This document shows, one piece after another, positions 55,337 to 63,804 of a stretch of 64,000 nt of DNA (position 1 is the first letter of the stretch; each line of letters starts with the position of its first letter). The translations under genes were made by a program, and so were the position numbers. The DNA is taken from assembly GCF_004358755.1 (NCBI RefSeq), contig NZ_SMZY01000002.1:806001-870000 (forward strand), in the 5' to 3' direction. The notes beneath the pieces were generated by a model. The model saw only the letters and a list, made by a program, of their open reading frames with translations, was not told where the DNA came from and ran no database searches. This DNA comes from Peribacillus frigoritolerans. Its GTDB lineage: Bacteria; Bacillota; Bacilli; Bacillales; Bacillaceae.

Positions 55337-56563
55337 TTACGTTCTGTAGCTTGCGTTAATTTTGACATAATCGTATGTCAGGTCGCAGCCCCAGGCTTTT
55401 CCCTCTCCGTTTCCGATCCGGAGGTCGATATAAATATTCACTGTATTTTTTTCCAGGACTTCTTTTGCCTTATCTTCAGAGAAATTCTGAGGCTGCCCAT
55501 TATGATACAGGCATTGATCACCTAAAAAGATGCCGATTTTATCAGGATTCACCTCTGCGCTGCTGTGGCCGATTGCACCGATAATTCTTCCCCAGTTGGC
55601 ATCAGCACCATAAACAGCTGTTTTGACAAGGCTTGATCCGACCACTTTTTTTGCTGTAATTCTTGCTTCCTCATCAGTTGCTGCTCCTTCAACTGTCACT
55701 TCAATCAGCTTCGTAGCGCCTTCACCGTCTCTTGCTATGCTCTTTGCAAGATCTTCGCATACAAGCTTTAGGCCCTGCTTGAAGATATCCCAATCCTCAT
55801 GCTCGGAAGTCAGAGGTTCATTACTCGCCAACCCATTTGCCATCACTAAAACCATATCGTTCGTTGAGGTTTCGCCGTCTACGGTAATTTGATTGAATGA
55901 AACATCAGTCAATTCACTGAGCGCCTGCTGCAGAACACTGCTTTCGATAGCGGCATCTGTTGTAACAAATGCAAGCATTGTAGCCATGTTGGGATGGATC
56001 ATCCCGGAGCCTTTTGCGCAGCCGCCGATTGTTACTTTTTTTCCGTCAATCATCATTTCATAGCATGTTTTTTTCGTCACTGTATCCGTCGTTAAAATCG
56101 CTTCTTGAAAGGCCGGTGACCCATCTTTTGATGGAGAAATATCCTCCACACCATTCCGGATGCAGTCCATTTTTAAATATTCACCGATAACACCTGTTGA
56201 GGCTACTGCCACATGCTCTTCTTTCAATCCAAAAGAATTCGCGCACAATGCTCTCATCTCATAAGCATCTTTTAATCCCTGCTCTCCTGTACACGCATTT
56301 GCAATCGCACTGTTCACTATTAGCGCCTGAAGCTTGTGATCCATTCCAATACTTTCTTGAGTTATTTTCAGCGGAGCTGCCTGAAAATGACTTTGTGTGT
56401 AAACGGCCGCACAGCTTGCCGGAACTTCGCTTATTAAAACGCCTAAATCCTTTTTAGCATATCGCAGTCCAGTATGTACGCCATCTGCTGTAAATCCAGC
56501 TGGTGATGTCACTGATCCTTCATTTATTTTGAGAAGCCCGATGGACTCTTTTACTTTCAGCAT
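55337..56563 (-). CDS. argJ: Bifunctional ornithine acetyltransferase / N-acetylglutamate synthase
   Basis: A 408-residue ArgJ. The autocleavage site is visible as [16 protein letters not shown], where the Thr of MAT-ML becomes the beta-chain N terminus and nucleophile. Substrate motifs [12 protein letters not shown] and [13 protein letters not shown] fit the family. It recycles the acetyl group from N-acetylornithine to glutamate, so no argA is needed. It lies 10 bases from argB and 11 from argC within the operon. Confidence 0.96.
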   Translation of the reverse strand: MLKVKESIGLLKINEGSVTSPAGFTADGVHTGLRYAKKDLGVLISEVPASCAAVYTQSHFQAAPLKITQESIGMDHKLQALIVNSAIANACTGEQGLKDAYEMRALCANSFGLKEEHVAVASTGVIGEYLKMDCIRNGVEDISPSKDGSPAFQEAILTTDTVTKKTCYEMMIDGKKVTIGGCAKGSGMIHPNMATMLAFVTTDAAIESSVLQQALSELTDVSFNQITVDGETSTNDMVLVMANGLASNEPLTSEHEDWDIFKQGLKLVCEDLAKSIARDGEGATKLIEVTVEGAATDEEARITAKKVVGSSLVKTAVYGADANWGRIIGAIGHSSAEVNPDKIGIFLGDQCLYHNGQPQNFSEDKAKEVLEKNTVNIYIDLRIGNGEGKAWGCDLTYDYVKINASYRT

Positions 56564-56574
56564 AATTCAGCCTC

Positions 56575-57612
56575 CTATGGATATTGCGGTGTGATCTCAA
56601 GTCCCATTGTTTCTTCAAATCCATTCATCATATTAAAGTTTTGCACGGCCTGACCTGCAGCGCCTTTCATTAAGTTATCAATCACTGAAACGATCGTGAC
56701 TCTTCCTGTCCGCTCATCATAAGAAAGGCCGATGTCACAAAAATTCGAACCGTATACTTCTTTTGTCGATGGAAATTCTCCAAGCGGCCTGACTCTGACA
56801 AAATAGGAATCTCTGTAAAAAGCTTGATAGTATGCAAGTAATTCCTCTGAACTCATTTCTCCTTTTGCATCCGCGTAGATGGTTGCCATGATTCCCCTTG
56901 TCATTGGAACCAAATGTGTTTGAAAGGTAATGGCCGAAATGTTTTCATTCATAAGGTGAAGTGCTTGTTCAATTTCTGGAATATGCTGATGCCCATTCAC
57001 TTTGTAGATTTTCAGATTTTCATTTATTTCTGAGTAGTGAACACCGATGCCGGCTTTTCGCCCTGCACCCGAGACTCCTGTTTTTGCATCAATAATAATG
57101 GAAGATTCATTGATCAGATCATTAGAGACAGCCGGCGCAAGGCCCAGAATTGACGCTGTCGGAAAGCAGCCTGGATTTGAAAGAATGGATGCGTTCATAA
57201 TGGATGGTTTATTCAGTTCAGAAAGACCATAAACCGCTGAATCAACAATCTTCTGGTCTGCAGCCTTTCGTTTATACCATTTTTCGTATAAAGCAGAATC
57301 TTTTAATCTCAAATCTCCTGACAGGTCAATGACCTTTATCTGATCTAAGTTGATTTGCGGTAAAATCTCTGCCGCAGCTCCAGGCGGTGAGGCCATAAAC
57401 AGGACATCAACCTCTTTATCGATTGAGGCGCTGTCTATGCTGACCAGGAATTCATCGCTTATGCCGGTTAAGTGAGGATAAGATTCCCTGTATGCCTTTC
57501 CGTCTTCAGAAGATGTATATAAAATACACTTCTCCACCTTTGGATGTTTTGTGAGAAGGCGGTATAACTCATTGCCTCCATAGCCCGTTGCACCTATAAT
57601 ACCTACATTCAA
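56575..57612 (-). CDS. argC: N-acetyl-gamma-glutamyl-phosphate reductase
   Basis: Start chosen at TTG 57612 ([16 protein letters not shown]), with AAAGGGTG 6 bases upstream; this gives 345 residues, the B. subtilis ArgC length, whereas the GTG at 57621 sits inside the site. Motifs: NADP loop [13 protein letters not shown], catalytic Cys in [13 protein letters not shown], His in [14 protein letters not shown]. It reduces N-acetylglutamyl phosphate. First gene of the operon. Confidence 0.94.
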   Translation of the reverse strand: MNVGIIGATGYGGNELYRLLTKHPKVEKCILYTSSEDGKAYRESYPHLTGISDEFLVSIDSASIDKEVDVLFMASPPGAAAEILPQINLDQIKVIDLSGDLRLKDSALYEKWYKRKAADQKIVDSAVYGLSELNKPSIMNASILSNPGCFPTASILGLAPAVSNDLINESSIIIDAKTGVSGAGRKAGIGVHYSEINENLKIYKVNGHQHIPEIEQALHLMNENISAITFQTHLVPMTRGIMATIYADAKGEMSSEELLAYYQAFYRDSYFVRVRPLGEFPSTKEVYGSNFCDIGLSYDERTGRVTIVSVIDNLMKGAAGQAVQNFNMMNGFEETMGLEITPQYP

Positions 57613-57660
57613 TTGGATCACCCTTTAATTTATATCGTTCTTTTATTTGAATTAGTACCC

Positions 57661-57690
57661 ATTATAATACTGCATAAAAATAAAATCAAT
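57661..57690 (-). promoter_or_regulatory. argC promoter with possible ARG box
   Basis: On the minus strand a -35 TTGATT (57684-57689) and -10 TATAAT (57661-57666) are separated by exactly 17 bases. The spacer, read on the plus strand, contains TGCATAAAAATAAAATCA, which resembles the ArgR/AhrC half-site CATGAATAAAAATTCAAG. ArgR with arginine represses this operon in B. subtilis; position over the promoter fits. Promoter likely, operator tentative. Confidence 0.6.
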
Positions 57691-57813
57691 TGTATATTTA
57701 AAAATTTTATAGATTAATTGATTGTTTGCGGCTGCCCGGTGCGAGCTGATAGAGTTTACCGTATTTGATCAGAGTGGCGACTTTATTAAAATTATATTTG
57801 TACCTCCTTCAAA

Positions 57814-58249
57814 CTTGGGGTGAGAGTACTCTTAGAGGACACTTTTTTTGGTTTTGGCCGCGATTGTGGAATCAAAGTACGCTTTTGATTCCTCTTCTCG
57901 TGCTCATTTCATCGATTGTGGAATCATAGTACGCGGTTGATTCCTCTTCTCGCGCTAATTTCATTGATTGTGGAATCATAGCATGCGGTTGATTCCTCTT
58001 TTCGCGCTCATTTCATTGATTGTGGAATCATAGCATGCGGTTGATTCCTCTTTTCGCGCTCTTTCCATAAATTGTGGAATCATAATACGCTTTTGATTCC
58101 CCTTCTCGCGCTCATTTTATCGATTGTGGAATCATAGCATGCGGTTGATTCCTCTTTTCGCGCTCTTTCCATAAATTGTGGAATCATAATACGCTTTTGA
58201 TTCCCCTTCTCGCGCTCTTTCTATTGAATGCGGAATATTCGGACACTCC
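57814..58249. repeat. 52-bp tandem repeat array B
   Basis: Seven units start at 57866, 57918, 57970, 58022, 58074, 58126 and 58178, each exactly 52 bases. Each begins GTGGAATCATAG, continues with TACGCGG or CATGCGG or TACGCTTT, then TTGATTCCTCTT, CTCGCGCTCATTTC and GATT. GGAATCA and TGATTCC form a hairpin in every unit. A register-keeping zeroth unit at 57814 instead contains GAGGACACTTTTTT, the array A motif, and a shortened unit at 58230 contains GGACACTCC. The gap 57691-57813 and 58250-58352 shows nothing else recognised. Confidence 0.92.
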
Positions 58250-58352
58250 ATCATAAACTGACTCTCCGGTTTAGACGAATACAGGGATTCCTTCAATATT
58301 TTGAGTCATCTAGCAGTTTTTACTGAAGTTAACCTATAAACGCTCACAAAAA

Positions 58353-58381
58353 AAATCCCGGTTCCTTTAAGAACCGGGATC
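58353..58381 (-). terminator. Intrinsic terminator after yitW
   Basis: ATCCCGGTTC/GAACCGGGAT stem with eight Ts on the minus strand. Confidence 0.92.
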
Positions 58382-58389
58382 TCCCTATT

Positions 58390-58698
58390 TCACTGAACGC
58401 CTAGTGCAATTTTTGCAAATCGGCTCATTCGGTCTTTTGTCCATGGCGGATTCCAGACGATATTTACTTCTGTTTCTTTAATTTCGGGAATATCACGCAA
58501 GGCTGTTTTTACTTGATCGATGATTGTCCCTGCAAGCGGGCAGCCCATTGAAGTCAGTGTCATTGTCACAAGCGCAGTGCCGTTCTCGTCAAGCTCCACA
58601 TCATAAACAAGTCCGAGATTCACAATATCAACACCGAGCTCAGGGTCAATGACAAGCTCAAGCGCTCCATAAATATTTTCTTTAAGTGCTTCATCCAT
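58390..58698 (-). CDS. yitW: MIP18/SufT-family (DUF59) iron-sulfur protein (YitW)
   Basis: 102 residues from ATG 58698, preceded by GAGGAGTG; the GTG at 58707 lies in the site. It matches B. subtilis YitW in length. The DUF59 hallmarks are VIDPELGVDIVNLGLVYDV and TLTSMGCPLAGTI, where the conserved Cys is thought to help Fe-S handling, plus the C-terminal VWNPPWTKDRMS. A role in Fe-S cluster maturation is by family. It is 51 bases after the yitV-like gene on the same strand. Confidence 0.9.
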   Translation of the reverse strand: MDEALKENIYGALELVIDPELGVDIVNLGLVYDVELDENGTALVTMTLTSMGCPLAGTIIDQVKTALRDIPEIKETEVNIVWNPPWTKDRMSRFAKIALGVQ

Positions 58699-58749
58699 AA
58701 TAATCACTCCTCACAGCAAAGTATATCGAAACAAAGCAGTAACCTGAAA

Positions 58750-59529
58750 TTATTTGCTTTCAGTCAAAAAATCAGCAAACCAGTCGACGGTAGCAATCAG
58801 CCCTTCTCGTGAAACTTTATGATCTGCATTGGTATCCGCAATAAATTTCAGATATTCAGGCTTTTCCTCATAGGACGATTTGATTTCCTCAAAGAACGTG
58901 TAGGTCGGATCAAAAGGGACAACCTGATCCTTTTTGCCGTGCCAGAATAATAATGGACGGGCTGCGAGCTTTTCAGTATGTATACTCAAATCATAAGCCT
59001 GCAGACTTAAGAAGTGCTTTTCAAGCTCTTCATCCGTGAGCGGAACTTTAATGCCCATCTTTTGTATATATTGTATTTGCTGACGGGAAAACTGTTCATA
59101 ATAAGGACTTCCCATTAAGCTTGCAGCTGCTTTGATCCATTCGTATTGCGTCAAAGCTCCAAGAGTCACGATTCCGCCCATGGAAGTTCCAGCTACACCG
59201 ATTTGACCTGGGTCAATCAGCTCTTCTTTTTCAAAATAATCCTTAATCGTCTGCAATTCATTGATTTCATTTATTACAATGCTCCAAAATTGCATATTTA
59301 ACTCAAGTCCTGCAAGATTTTCGTTTCTTTCTCCGTGATGCAGGGCGTCCGGCAGTACAACACGAATACCTTTTTCAGCAAGCAGGTAGGCATAGTGCAG
59401 GTTATGTTCCTTCGCGCTTGTAAATCCGTGGACAAAAATGACAAATGGCGTTTTTTCATTTTTGGCGGAATCCTTTACTACATGAAGCAAAGGAATACCG
59501 GCTGCATTCATTTTTTCAACAGCGATCAT
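58750..59529 (-). CDS. yitV: Alpha/beta hydrolase, esterase/prolyl-oligopeptidase-like (YitV)
   Basis: A 259-residue cytosolic serine hydrolase. The oxyanion HGFTSAKE, nucleophile elbow GVAGTSMGGIVTLGA (Ser in GTSMGG), Asp in WHGKKDQVVPFDPTY and late His (NADHKVSREG) form a complete triad pattern. Substrate unknown; close to B. subtilis YitV. It has GAGGGAGGC upstream and is followed by yitW; yitU is divergent. Confidence 0.88.
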   Translation of the reverse strand: MIAVEKMNAAGIPLLHVVKDSAKNEKTPFVIFVHGFTSAKEHNLHYAYLLAEKGIRVVLPDALHHGERNENLAGLELNMQFWSIVINEINELQTIKDYFEKEELIDPGQIGVAGTSMGGIVTLGALTQYEWIKAAASLMGSPYYEQFSRQQIQYIQKMGIKVPLTDEELEKHFLSLQAYDLSIHTEKLAARPLLFWHGKKDQVVPFDPTYTFFEEIKSSYEEKPEYLKFIADTNADHKVSREGLIATVDWFADFLTESK

Positions 59530-59645
59530 GTTTTATGCCTCCCTCTTTTTCATTATCATTAGTGTAACATGTAGACAATAATCTTGGAAAAAAGATACAC
59601 TGATAGTGGAACTTGTTTTTTAATTCAAAGAGTAAAGGAGCTTCT

Positions 59646-60458
59646 ATGACAACAAAACCTTTTTTAATTGCACTTGATTTAGATGGTACTTTATTAAAAG
59701 ATGATAAAACGATTTCTGCCTATTCAAAAGAAATCATTAAAAAAGCAAAAGATGCAGGACATATTGTCTGCATTTCAACAGGACGCCCGTATCGTGCAAG
59801 CTCGATGTATTATGAGGAGCTTGAGCTGGATACGCCGATTGTCAACTTCAACGGAGCGTTTGTCCATCATCCAAAAGACGATCAGTGGGGAGCGTATCAC
59901 ACGACTCTATCTGTTGATGTTGTAAAGCAGATCGTTGAAGTGTGCGAAAAACACAATGTTAATAACATCCTTGCGGAAGTAATGGATCATGTTTATTTTC
60001 ATTACCACGACGAAAAGCTTCTTGATATTTTCACAATGAACTCATCAGACATCACGGTTGGAGATTTGCGGAAAAGTCTTGGGGATGATGTAACAAGTAT
60101 TCTTATCCATGCAAATGAGGAAGAAGTGGACAATATCCGCAGCTACTTATCCGATGTTCATGCTGAGCTTGTTGATCATAGACGCTGGGCTGCACCTTGG
60201 CACGTAATCGAAATTATCAAGCACGGAATGAATAAAGCCGTGGGATTAAAGAAAATTGCTGATTCGTATAACATTCCTGCTGAAAGAATCATTGCATTCG
60301 GCGATGAAGACAATGATCTTGAAATGCTTAAATACGCAGGACAGGGTGTTGCGATGGGCAATGCCATTCCTGAACTCAAGGAAGCTGCGAACAGAGAAAC
60401 AAAAACCAATGAAGAGGATGGCATTGCCATTTACTTAAAGGACGCCTTATCACTATAA
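59646..60458 (+). CDS. yitU: HAD-superfamily Cof-type phosphatase (YitU)
   Basis: Start ATG 59646 follows AAAGGAG and gives 270 residues, the length of B. subtilis YitU. HAD motifs are intact: IALDLDGTLL (catalytic Asp pair), CISTGRPYR, a Lys near INKAVGLKK-like segment (HGMNKAVGLKKIA), and IAFGDEDNDLEML. The C2-type cap is in between. YitU is one of the B. subtilis phosphatases reported to dephosphorylate the riboflavin precursor ARPP; substrate here is inferred. Confidence 0.9.
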   Translation: MTTKPFLIALDLDGTLLKDDKTISAYSKEIIKKAKDAGHIVCISTGRPYRASSMYYEELELDTPIVNFNGAFVHHPKDDQWGAYHTTLSVDVVKQIVEVCEKHNVNNILAEVMDHVYFHYHDEKLLDIFTMNSSDITVGDLRKSLGDDVTSILIHANEEEVDNIRSYLSDVHAELVDHRRWAAPWHVIEIIKHGMNKAVGLKKIADSYNIPAERIIAFGDEDNDLEMLKYAGQGVAMGNAIPELKEAANRETKTNEEDGIAIYLKDALSL

Positions 60459-60473
60459 GGGCGTCTTTTTTAG
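60438..60473 (+). terminator. Intrinsic terminator at the yitU stop
   Basis: GACGCCTTAT/ATAAGGGCGTC stem (one bulge) followed by TTTTTT; the stop codon lies in the stem. Confidence 0.85.
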
Positions 60474-60567
60474 TGAAGTTTACCATCCATAGAACCATGA
60501 GAGTTGAGACAAAATAGTAAGGACGCATCAGCAGCGTCAGCAAACATTCATTTAGGGGGAATTTCGC

Positions 60568-60717
60568 ATGAGCAGTAATAAATCTAAACGCTTTGTACAG
60601 CAAGGTAAAGATTCCGTTTCGAAACATGATGAACGTTTCCCTTATCACACAACAATGGCTGAGTCAGAAGAGCGCAAAGCTCAAATGGCAGACAAATCCT
60701 CTTTAGGAGGCTTTTAA
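60568..60717 (+). CDS. Small hydrophilic protein, unknown (49 residues)
   Basis: A 49-residue ORF MSSNKSKRFVQQGKDSVSKH...SSLGGF with AGGGGGAA 7 bases before ATG 60568. It is highly charged with no hydrophobic segment. Its last codons contain TAGGAGG, the ribosome-binding site of the next gene, whose ATG follows the stop by one base, so the two are co-translated. No family is recognised; the composition resembles small spore or stress proteins but that is only an impression. Confidence 0.7.
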   Translation: MSSNKSKRFVQQGKDSVSKHDERFPYHTTMAESEERKAQMADKSSLGGF

Positions 60718-60718
60718 G

Positions 60719-61033
60719 ATGGGCAATCAACTATTTCAGGCAGCAAGAAAAGCAGTAGAAAAAGCAGGCGAGGTTTTAAGCGGCAAGATGAATGACGATC
60801 ATAACAAACATGATCATCATCAGCAAAACCAATACAGCGGGCACGATGACAGTCAGCAAAATCAGTATTCAAGCCAGCATCAGGGTCAAAATGGCGAACA
60901 GCACAGCCACCAAGGCGCAGATGCAGATGCAAAAGCAAAAGCAGAAGGTGCACTCATGTCCGCCTTCGCAAATGCTTCTCCTGAAGAACAAAAGCAGCTG
61001 AGCGAACTTCAGGATGAACTGAAGAATATGTAG
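60719..61033 (+). CDS. His/Gln-rich small protein (DUF3813-like)
   Basis: A 104-residue soluble protein. The N-terminal helix MGNQLFQAARKAVEKAGEVL is followed by a low-complexity His/Gln/Asp/Asn stretch (residues about 25-68, with HNKHDHHQQNQY and HQGQNGEQHSHQG) and a C-terminal helix ASPEEQKQLSELQDELKNM. The ends resemble DUF3813 proteins of bacilli, from memory. Histidines could bind metal ions, an untested idea. Coupled to the preceding 49-residue gene and followed by a terminator. Confidence 0.7.
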   Translation: MGNQLFQAARKAVEKAGEVLSGKMNDDHNKHDHHQQNQYSGHDDSQQNQYSSQHQGQNGEQHSHQGADADAKAKAEGALMSAFANASPEEQKQLSELQDELKNM

Positions 61034-61047
61034 CAAGAGTGAAATCG

Positions 61048-61083
61048 AAACTCCCGGAAAATCATTTTCGGGGGTTTTGTTTT
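61048..61083 (+). terminator. Intrinsic terminator after the His-rich gene
   Basis: AAACTCCCGGAAAA/TTTTCGGGGGTTT stem followed by TGTTTTG. Confidence 0.88.
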
Positions 61084-61160
61084 GATATGGTCTGACCGCT
61101 TAATACGCGTTTCTGACCACTCTACTCTAATTAGTGACCGTTAAGACAATTACTTCCATA

Positions 61161-61190
61161 AAAAAGCTGCGGATTAACCCGCAGCTTTTC
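61161..61190 (-). terminator. Intrinsic terminator after the Ipi-domain lipoprotein gene
   Basis: AAAAGCTGCGG/CCGCAGCTTTT stem with T-run on the minus strand. Confidence 0.9.
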
Positions 61191-61193
61191 CCG

Positions 61194-61670
61194 CTATTCA
61201 GAAATAGTGAATTTCTGCTTTTGCTCAAGCCTTTTAACACCCTCTGCTCTTCCGGCAAACATAACTGTTACTGTGTATTCACCTGCTTCAAGCTTTGTCC
61301 CAGCGCTTTTCATATCCCACGTTTCCTGGTAAGTTTGACTCTCGCCAGGGGGAAGGGTCATATATTGCAGAGCTTGTGTAAACATTCTGCCCTTGGAATA
61401 CTTGTATACTTCTGCGCCATTTGGATCCGTGATGATGATTTCATACTTCTGGCCGGATGAGAATTCAAAGTTTTTTTCTTCGTCTGTTTGGTTTTTCACC
61501 GTCATGTTAATCTGGACAATTCCATCATCCGCTTTTGCCTCTACAGATAACTGTACATCTTTTGTCTCCACGTCACCGGACACCTCTTCCGCTTCATCCT
61601 TTTTTTCAGCAGTTTGACCGCAGCCGACAAGAAATAATAAGCCCAGCATAATAAATACAAGCTTTTTCAT
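61194..61670 (-). CDS. Lipoprotein with BsuPI (intracellular proteinase inhibitor) domain
   Basis: 158 residues from ATG 61670. The N terminus is a lipoprotein signal (KKLVFIMLGLLFLVGCGQ, lipobox LVGC) with an acidic linker (EKKDEAEEVSGDVETKD). The rest is a beta-rich BsuPI domain: VQINMTVKNQTDEEKNFEFS, KYEIIITDPNGAEVYKYSKG, TLPPGESQTYQETWDM and AGEYTVTVMFAGR. B. subtilis ipi at the same locus encodes a cytosolic inhibitor without a signal. Here export and anchoring are implied. It lies 14 bases after the YitT-family gene. Confidence 0.85.
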   Translation of the reverse strand: MKKLVFIMLGLLFLVGCGQTAEKKDEAEEVSGDVETKDVQLSVEAKADDGIVQINMTVKNQTDEEKNFEFSSGQKYEIIITDPNGAEVYKYSKGRMFTQALQYMTLPPGESQTYQETWDMKSAGTKLEAGEYTVTVMFAGRAEGVKRLEQKQKFTISE

Positions 61671-61684
61671 ATCCTGCACGTCTC

Positions 61685-62527
61685 CTATTCTTTGCGGAAG
61701 AAACCAAAGATTCCTGTTGTTTGAATGATATTTGTAAATGCCTTTGGATCAACTTCCTTAATGATTTTTTCTAAATCATAAAGCTCATAGCGCGTGATCA
61801 CAATCATCAGCATGTCCTTTTGCTCATTTGTAAAAGCTCCTTTAGCAGGAACCATTGTAATACCTCTTACCATTTTAGCATGAATCGCCTGTTTTAAATC
61901 ATCCGCTTTTTTTGTAATGATCATGGCTGTCAATTTTTCATGGCGGGTATGGATGGCATCAATAACCCTTGTTGATGCGTACAGAGTGACAAGGGTATAT
62001 AGCGCTTTTTCCCAGCCATAAAGCAATCCGGCTGTAAAAATGATAATTCCGTTTAAAATAAAGAAATAAGTGCCGACCGGTTTATCCTTCATTCTTGAAA
62101 GGATCATCGCTACAATATCAAGTCCTCCTGTTGATGCACCATATTTAAGCGTAATACCTACACCGATAGCCACAATGACGCCTCCAAAAACGGCATTGAG
62201 CAATATATCCTCTGATAATGGATATAAAGGGACAATCGATAAAAATAATGTGGTCGCTGCTACACTAAGAACACTGTACAGAGTGAACGACTTCCCGACT
62301 TTCTGCCATCCCAGAATCGCTACCGGAATGTTAAGCAAGAGCAGCAGCACCCCAGTTGATATGTATAAAGGTGTATATTCTTTAATTACACTTGATAAGA
62401 GCTGGGCGATTCCGGTAAAACCGCTCGCATAAACATCAGCAGGAATCATGAATAAATTCAGACCGACAGCATTCAGCAGCGCTCCAAAAACAACGACAAC
62501 CGCTTTTTTCACTTCTTCATAAACCAT
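61685..62527 (-). CDS. yitT: YitT-family membrane protein (DUF161 + DUF2179)
   Basis: A 280-residue protein, the length of B. subtilis YitT. Five hydrophobic segments make up the repeated DUF161 part (GLNLFMIPADVYASGFTGIA, KYGASTGGLDIVAMILSR). The C-terminal ~70 residues are the cytosolic DUF2179 domain (AMIITKKADDLKQAI, GAFTNEQKDMLMIVITRYEL). Transport role suspected, substrate unknown. AGGAGGATATT precedes the ATG. Co-transcribed with the lipoprotein gene; degV is divergent. Confidence 0.9.
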   Translation of the reverse strand: MVYEEVKKAVVVVFGALLNAVGLNLFMIPADVYASGFTGIAQLLSSVIKEYTPLYISTGVLLLLLNIPVAILGWQKVGKSFTLYSVLSVAATTLFLSIVPLYPLSEDILLNAVFGGVIVAIGVGITLKYGASTGGLDIVAMILSRMKDKPVGTYFFILNGIIIFTAGLLYGWEKALYTLVTLYASTRVIDAIHTRHEKLTAMIITKKADDLKQAIHAKMVRGITMVPAKGAFTNEQKDMLMIVITRYELYDLEKIIKEVDPKAFTNIIQTTGIFGFFRKE

Positions 62528-62725
62528 TTGCAGAATATCCTCCCGGGCTATAAGATAATGATAGTATTTCTGATTTACCCCTATTTCTTGCAGATCAATA
62601 CAAATATTGTCTATTTAGGGCAAACTAACTTTCTTTACTTCTTTTTGGCTAAGTGCTAATTTAGAACTATATATGAGACTAAAATCCCCTATTAAGGGTA
62701 AAACCAGATGAATTGAGGTGTCAAA

Positions 62726-63586
62726 ATGACTGTACATATCGTCGCCGACAGCGCAAGCGATCTGCCGCTTGCATTTTATGAGGAACACGGCGTAACGCTT
62801 CTCCCATTAGGTGTGCATATAGAGGAAAACGACTATCGCGATTTAGTCACGATTTCCCCGAAAGAAGTATACGACGCGATGCGTGAAGGGAAAATAGCTA
62901 AAACGACTCAAATCTCTCCTCTTGATGTAAAAGAGACATTTACTGAACTTGCGAAAAAACAAGTACCTGCATTATATGTTGCTTTTTCATCCGAACTCTC
63001 CGGAACCTACCAGACAGCTGTCATGATCGGGAATGAAGTCAAAGAGGAATATCCTGACTTTGAGCTTTCCATCGTTGATTCTAAATGCGCTTCCCTTGGG
63101 CTTGGACTTGCAGTTAAACATGCAGTTGAGCTTGCCAGTAAAGGAAACACTCTACATGAAATTGAAGCGTCTGTAAAGGATTTTTGTGAGCATACAGAAC
63201 ACATTTTCACTGTCGATAACCTTGAATATTTAGCAAGAGGGGGCAGAATCAGCAAAGCATCTGCATTTGTAGGCGGTCTTCTCAACATTAAACCTCTGCT
63301 TCATGTTGAAGACGGCAAGCTGATTCCTCTTGAAAAATTAAGAGGCAAGAAAAAAGTTTACCGCCGGGTAATTGAGCTTATGAAAGAACGCGGCTCAGAC
63401 CTTGAAAACCAGACAATCGCCATCAGTCACGGGGATGATCTGGGCTCTGCGAGTGAAATTAAAGCAATGATTGAATCGGAGTTTCATCCGAAAGAAATAT
63501 ACATCAACACAGTCGGCTGTTCAGTTGGCGCGCATTCAGGACCTGGCACAATCGCCATTTTCTTTTTAAACAAACCGATCTCATAA
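62726..63586 (+). CDS. yitS: DegV-family fatty-acid-binding protein (YitS)
   Basis: A 286-residue two-domain protein. The DegV pattern is ADSASDLPLAFYEEHGV, KTTQISPLDVKETFTEL, YVAFSSELSGTYQTAVM, SKCASLGLGL and LEYLARGGRIS. It binds fatty acids (FakB-like) and in other Firmicutes hands them to a kinase for phospholipid synthesis; the partner FakA is not in the window. SD GAGGTGTC precedes ATG 62726. Same relation to yitT as in B. subtilis, but divergently oriented here. Confidence 0.9.
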   Translation: MTVHIVADSASDLPLAFYEEHGVTLLPLGVHIEENDYRDLVTISPKEVYDAMREGKIAKTTQISPLDVKETFTELAKKQVPALYVAFSSELSGTYQTAVMIGNEVKEEYPDFELSIVDSKCASLGLGLAVKHAVELASKGNTLHEIEASVKDFCEHTEHIFTVDNLEYLARGGRISKASAFVGGLLNIKPLLHVEDGKLIPLEKLRGKKKVYRRVIELMKERGSDLENQTIAISHGDDLGSASEIKAMIESEFHPKEIYINTVGCSVGAHSGPGTIAIFFLNKPIS

Positions 63587-63636
63587 TATTATTCTTACAG
63601 GGCAACATAAACTTATCTTTAAATAAGGGAGTTTTT

Positions 63637-63771
63637 ATGATGCCGCATACGAGCGATAATGACAAAAAAGCAAAAGACAATAATGCCAAAGAACACGAAA
63701 GAAACATGATGCGCGAGAAAAACCGCCAAAAAGGCGAAAGACAATATTCTAAAAAGACAGATCATTTATAA
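63637..63771 (+). CDS. Small charged protein, DUF3941-type (44 residues)
   Basis: A 44-residue ORF MMPHTSDNDKKAKDNNAKEH...ERQYSKKTDHL, too short for most gene calls. AAGGGAG lies upstream of ATG 63637, with the second ATG 63640 also possible. It is extremely Lys/Asn/Asp-rich. I recognise the pattern of DUF3941 proteins of bacilli from memory. Function unknown. A terminator follows directly. Confidence 0.7.
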   Translation: MMPHTSDNDKKAKDNNAKEHERNMMREKNRQKGERQYSKKTDHL

Positions 63772-63803
63772 AAAACAGCAGCGAAAATCGCTGCTGTTTT
63801 CGT
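63772..63803. terminator. Bidirectional terminator
   Basis: AAAACAGCAGCGA/TCGCTGCTGTTTT stem, shared by the small DUF3941-type gene and the convergent chemotaxis receptor gene. Confidence 0.9.
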
Positions 63804-63804
63804 T

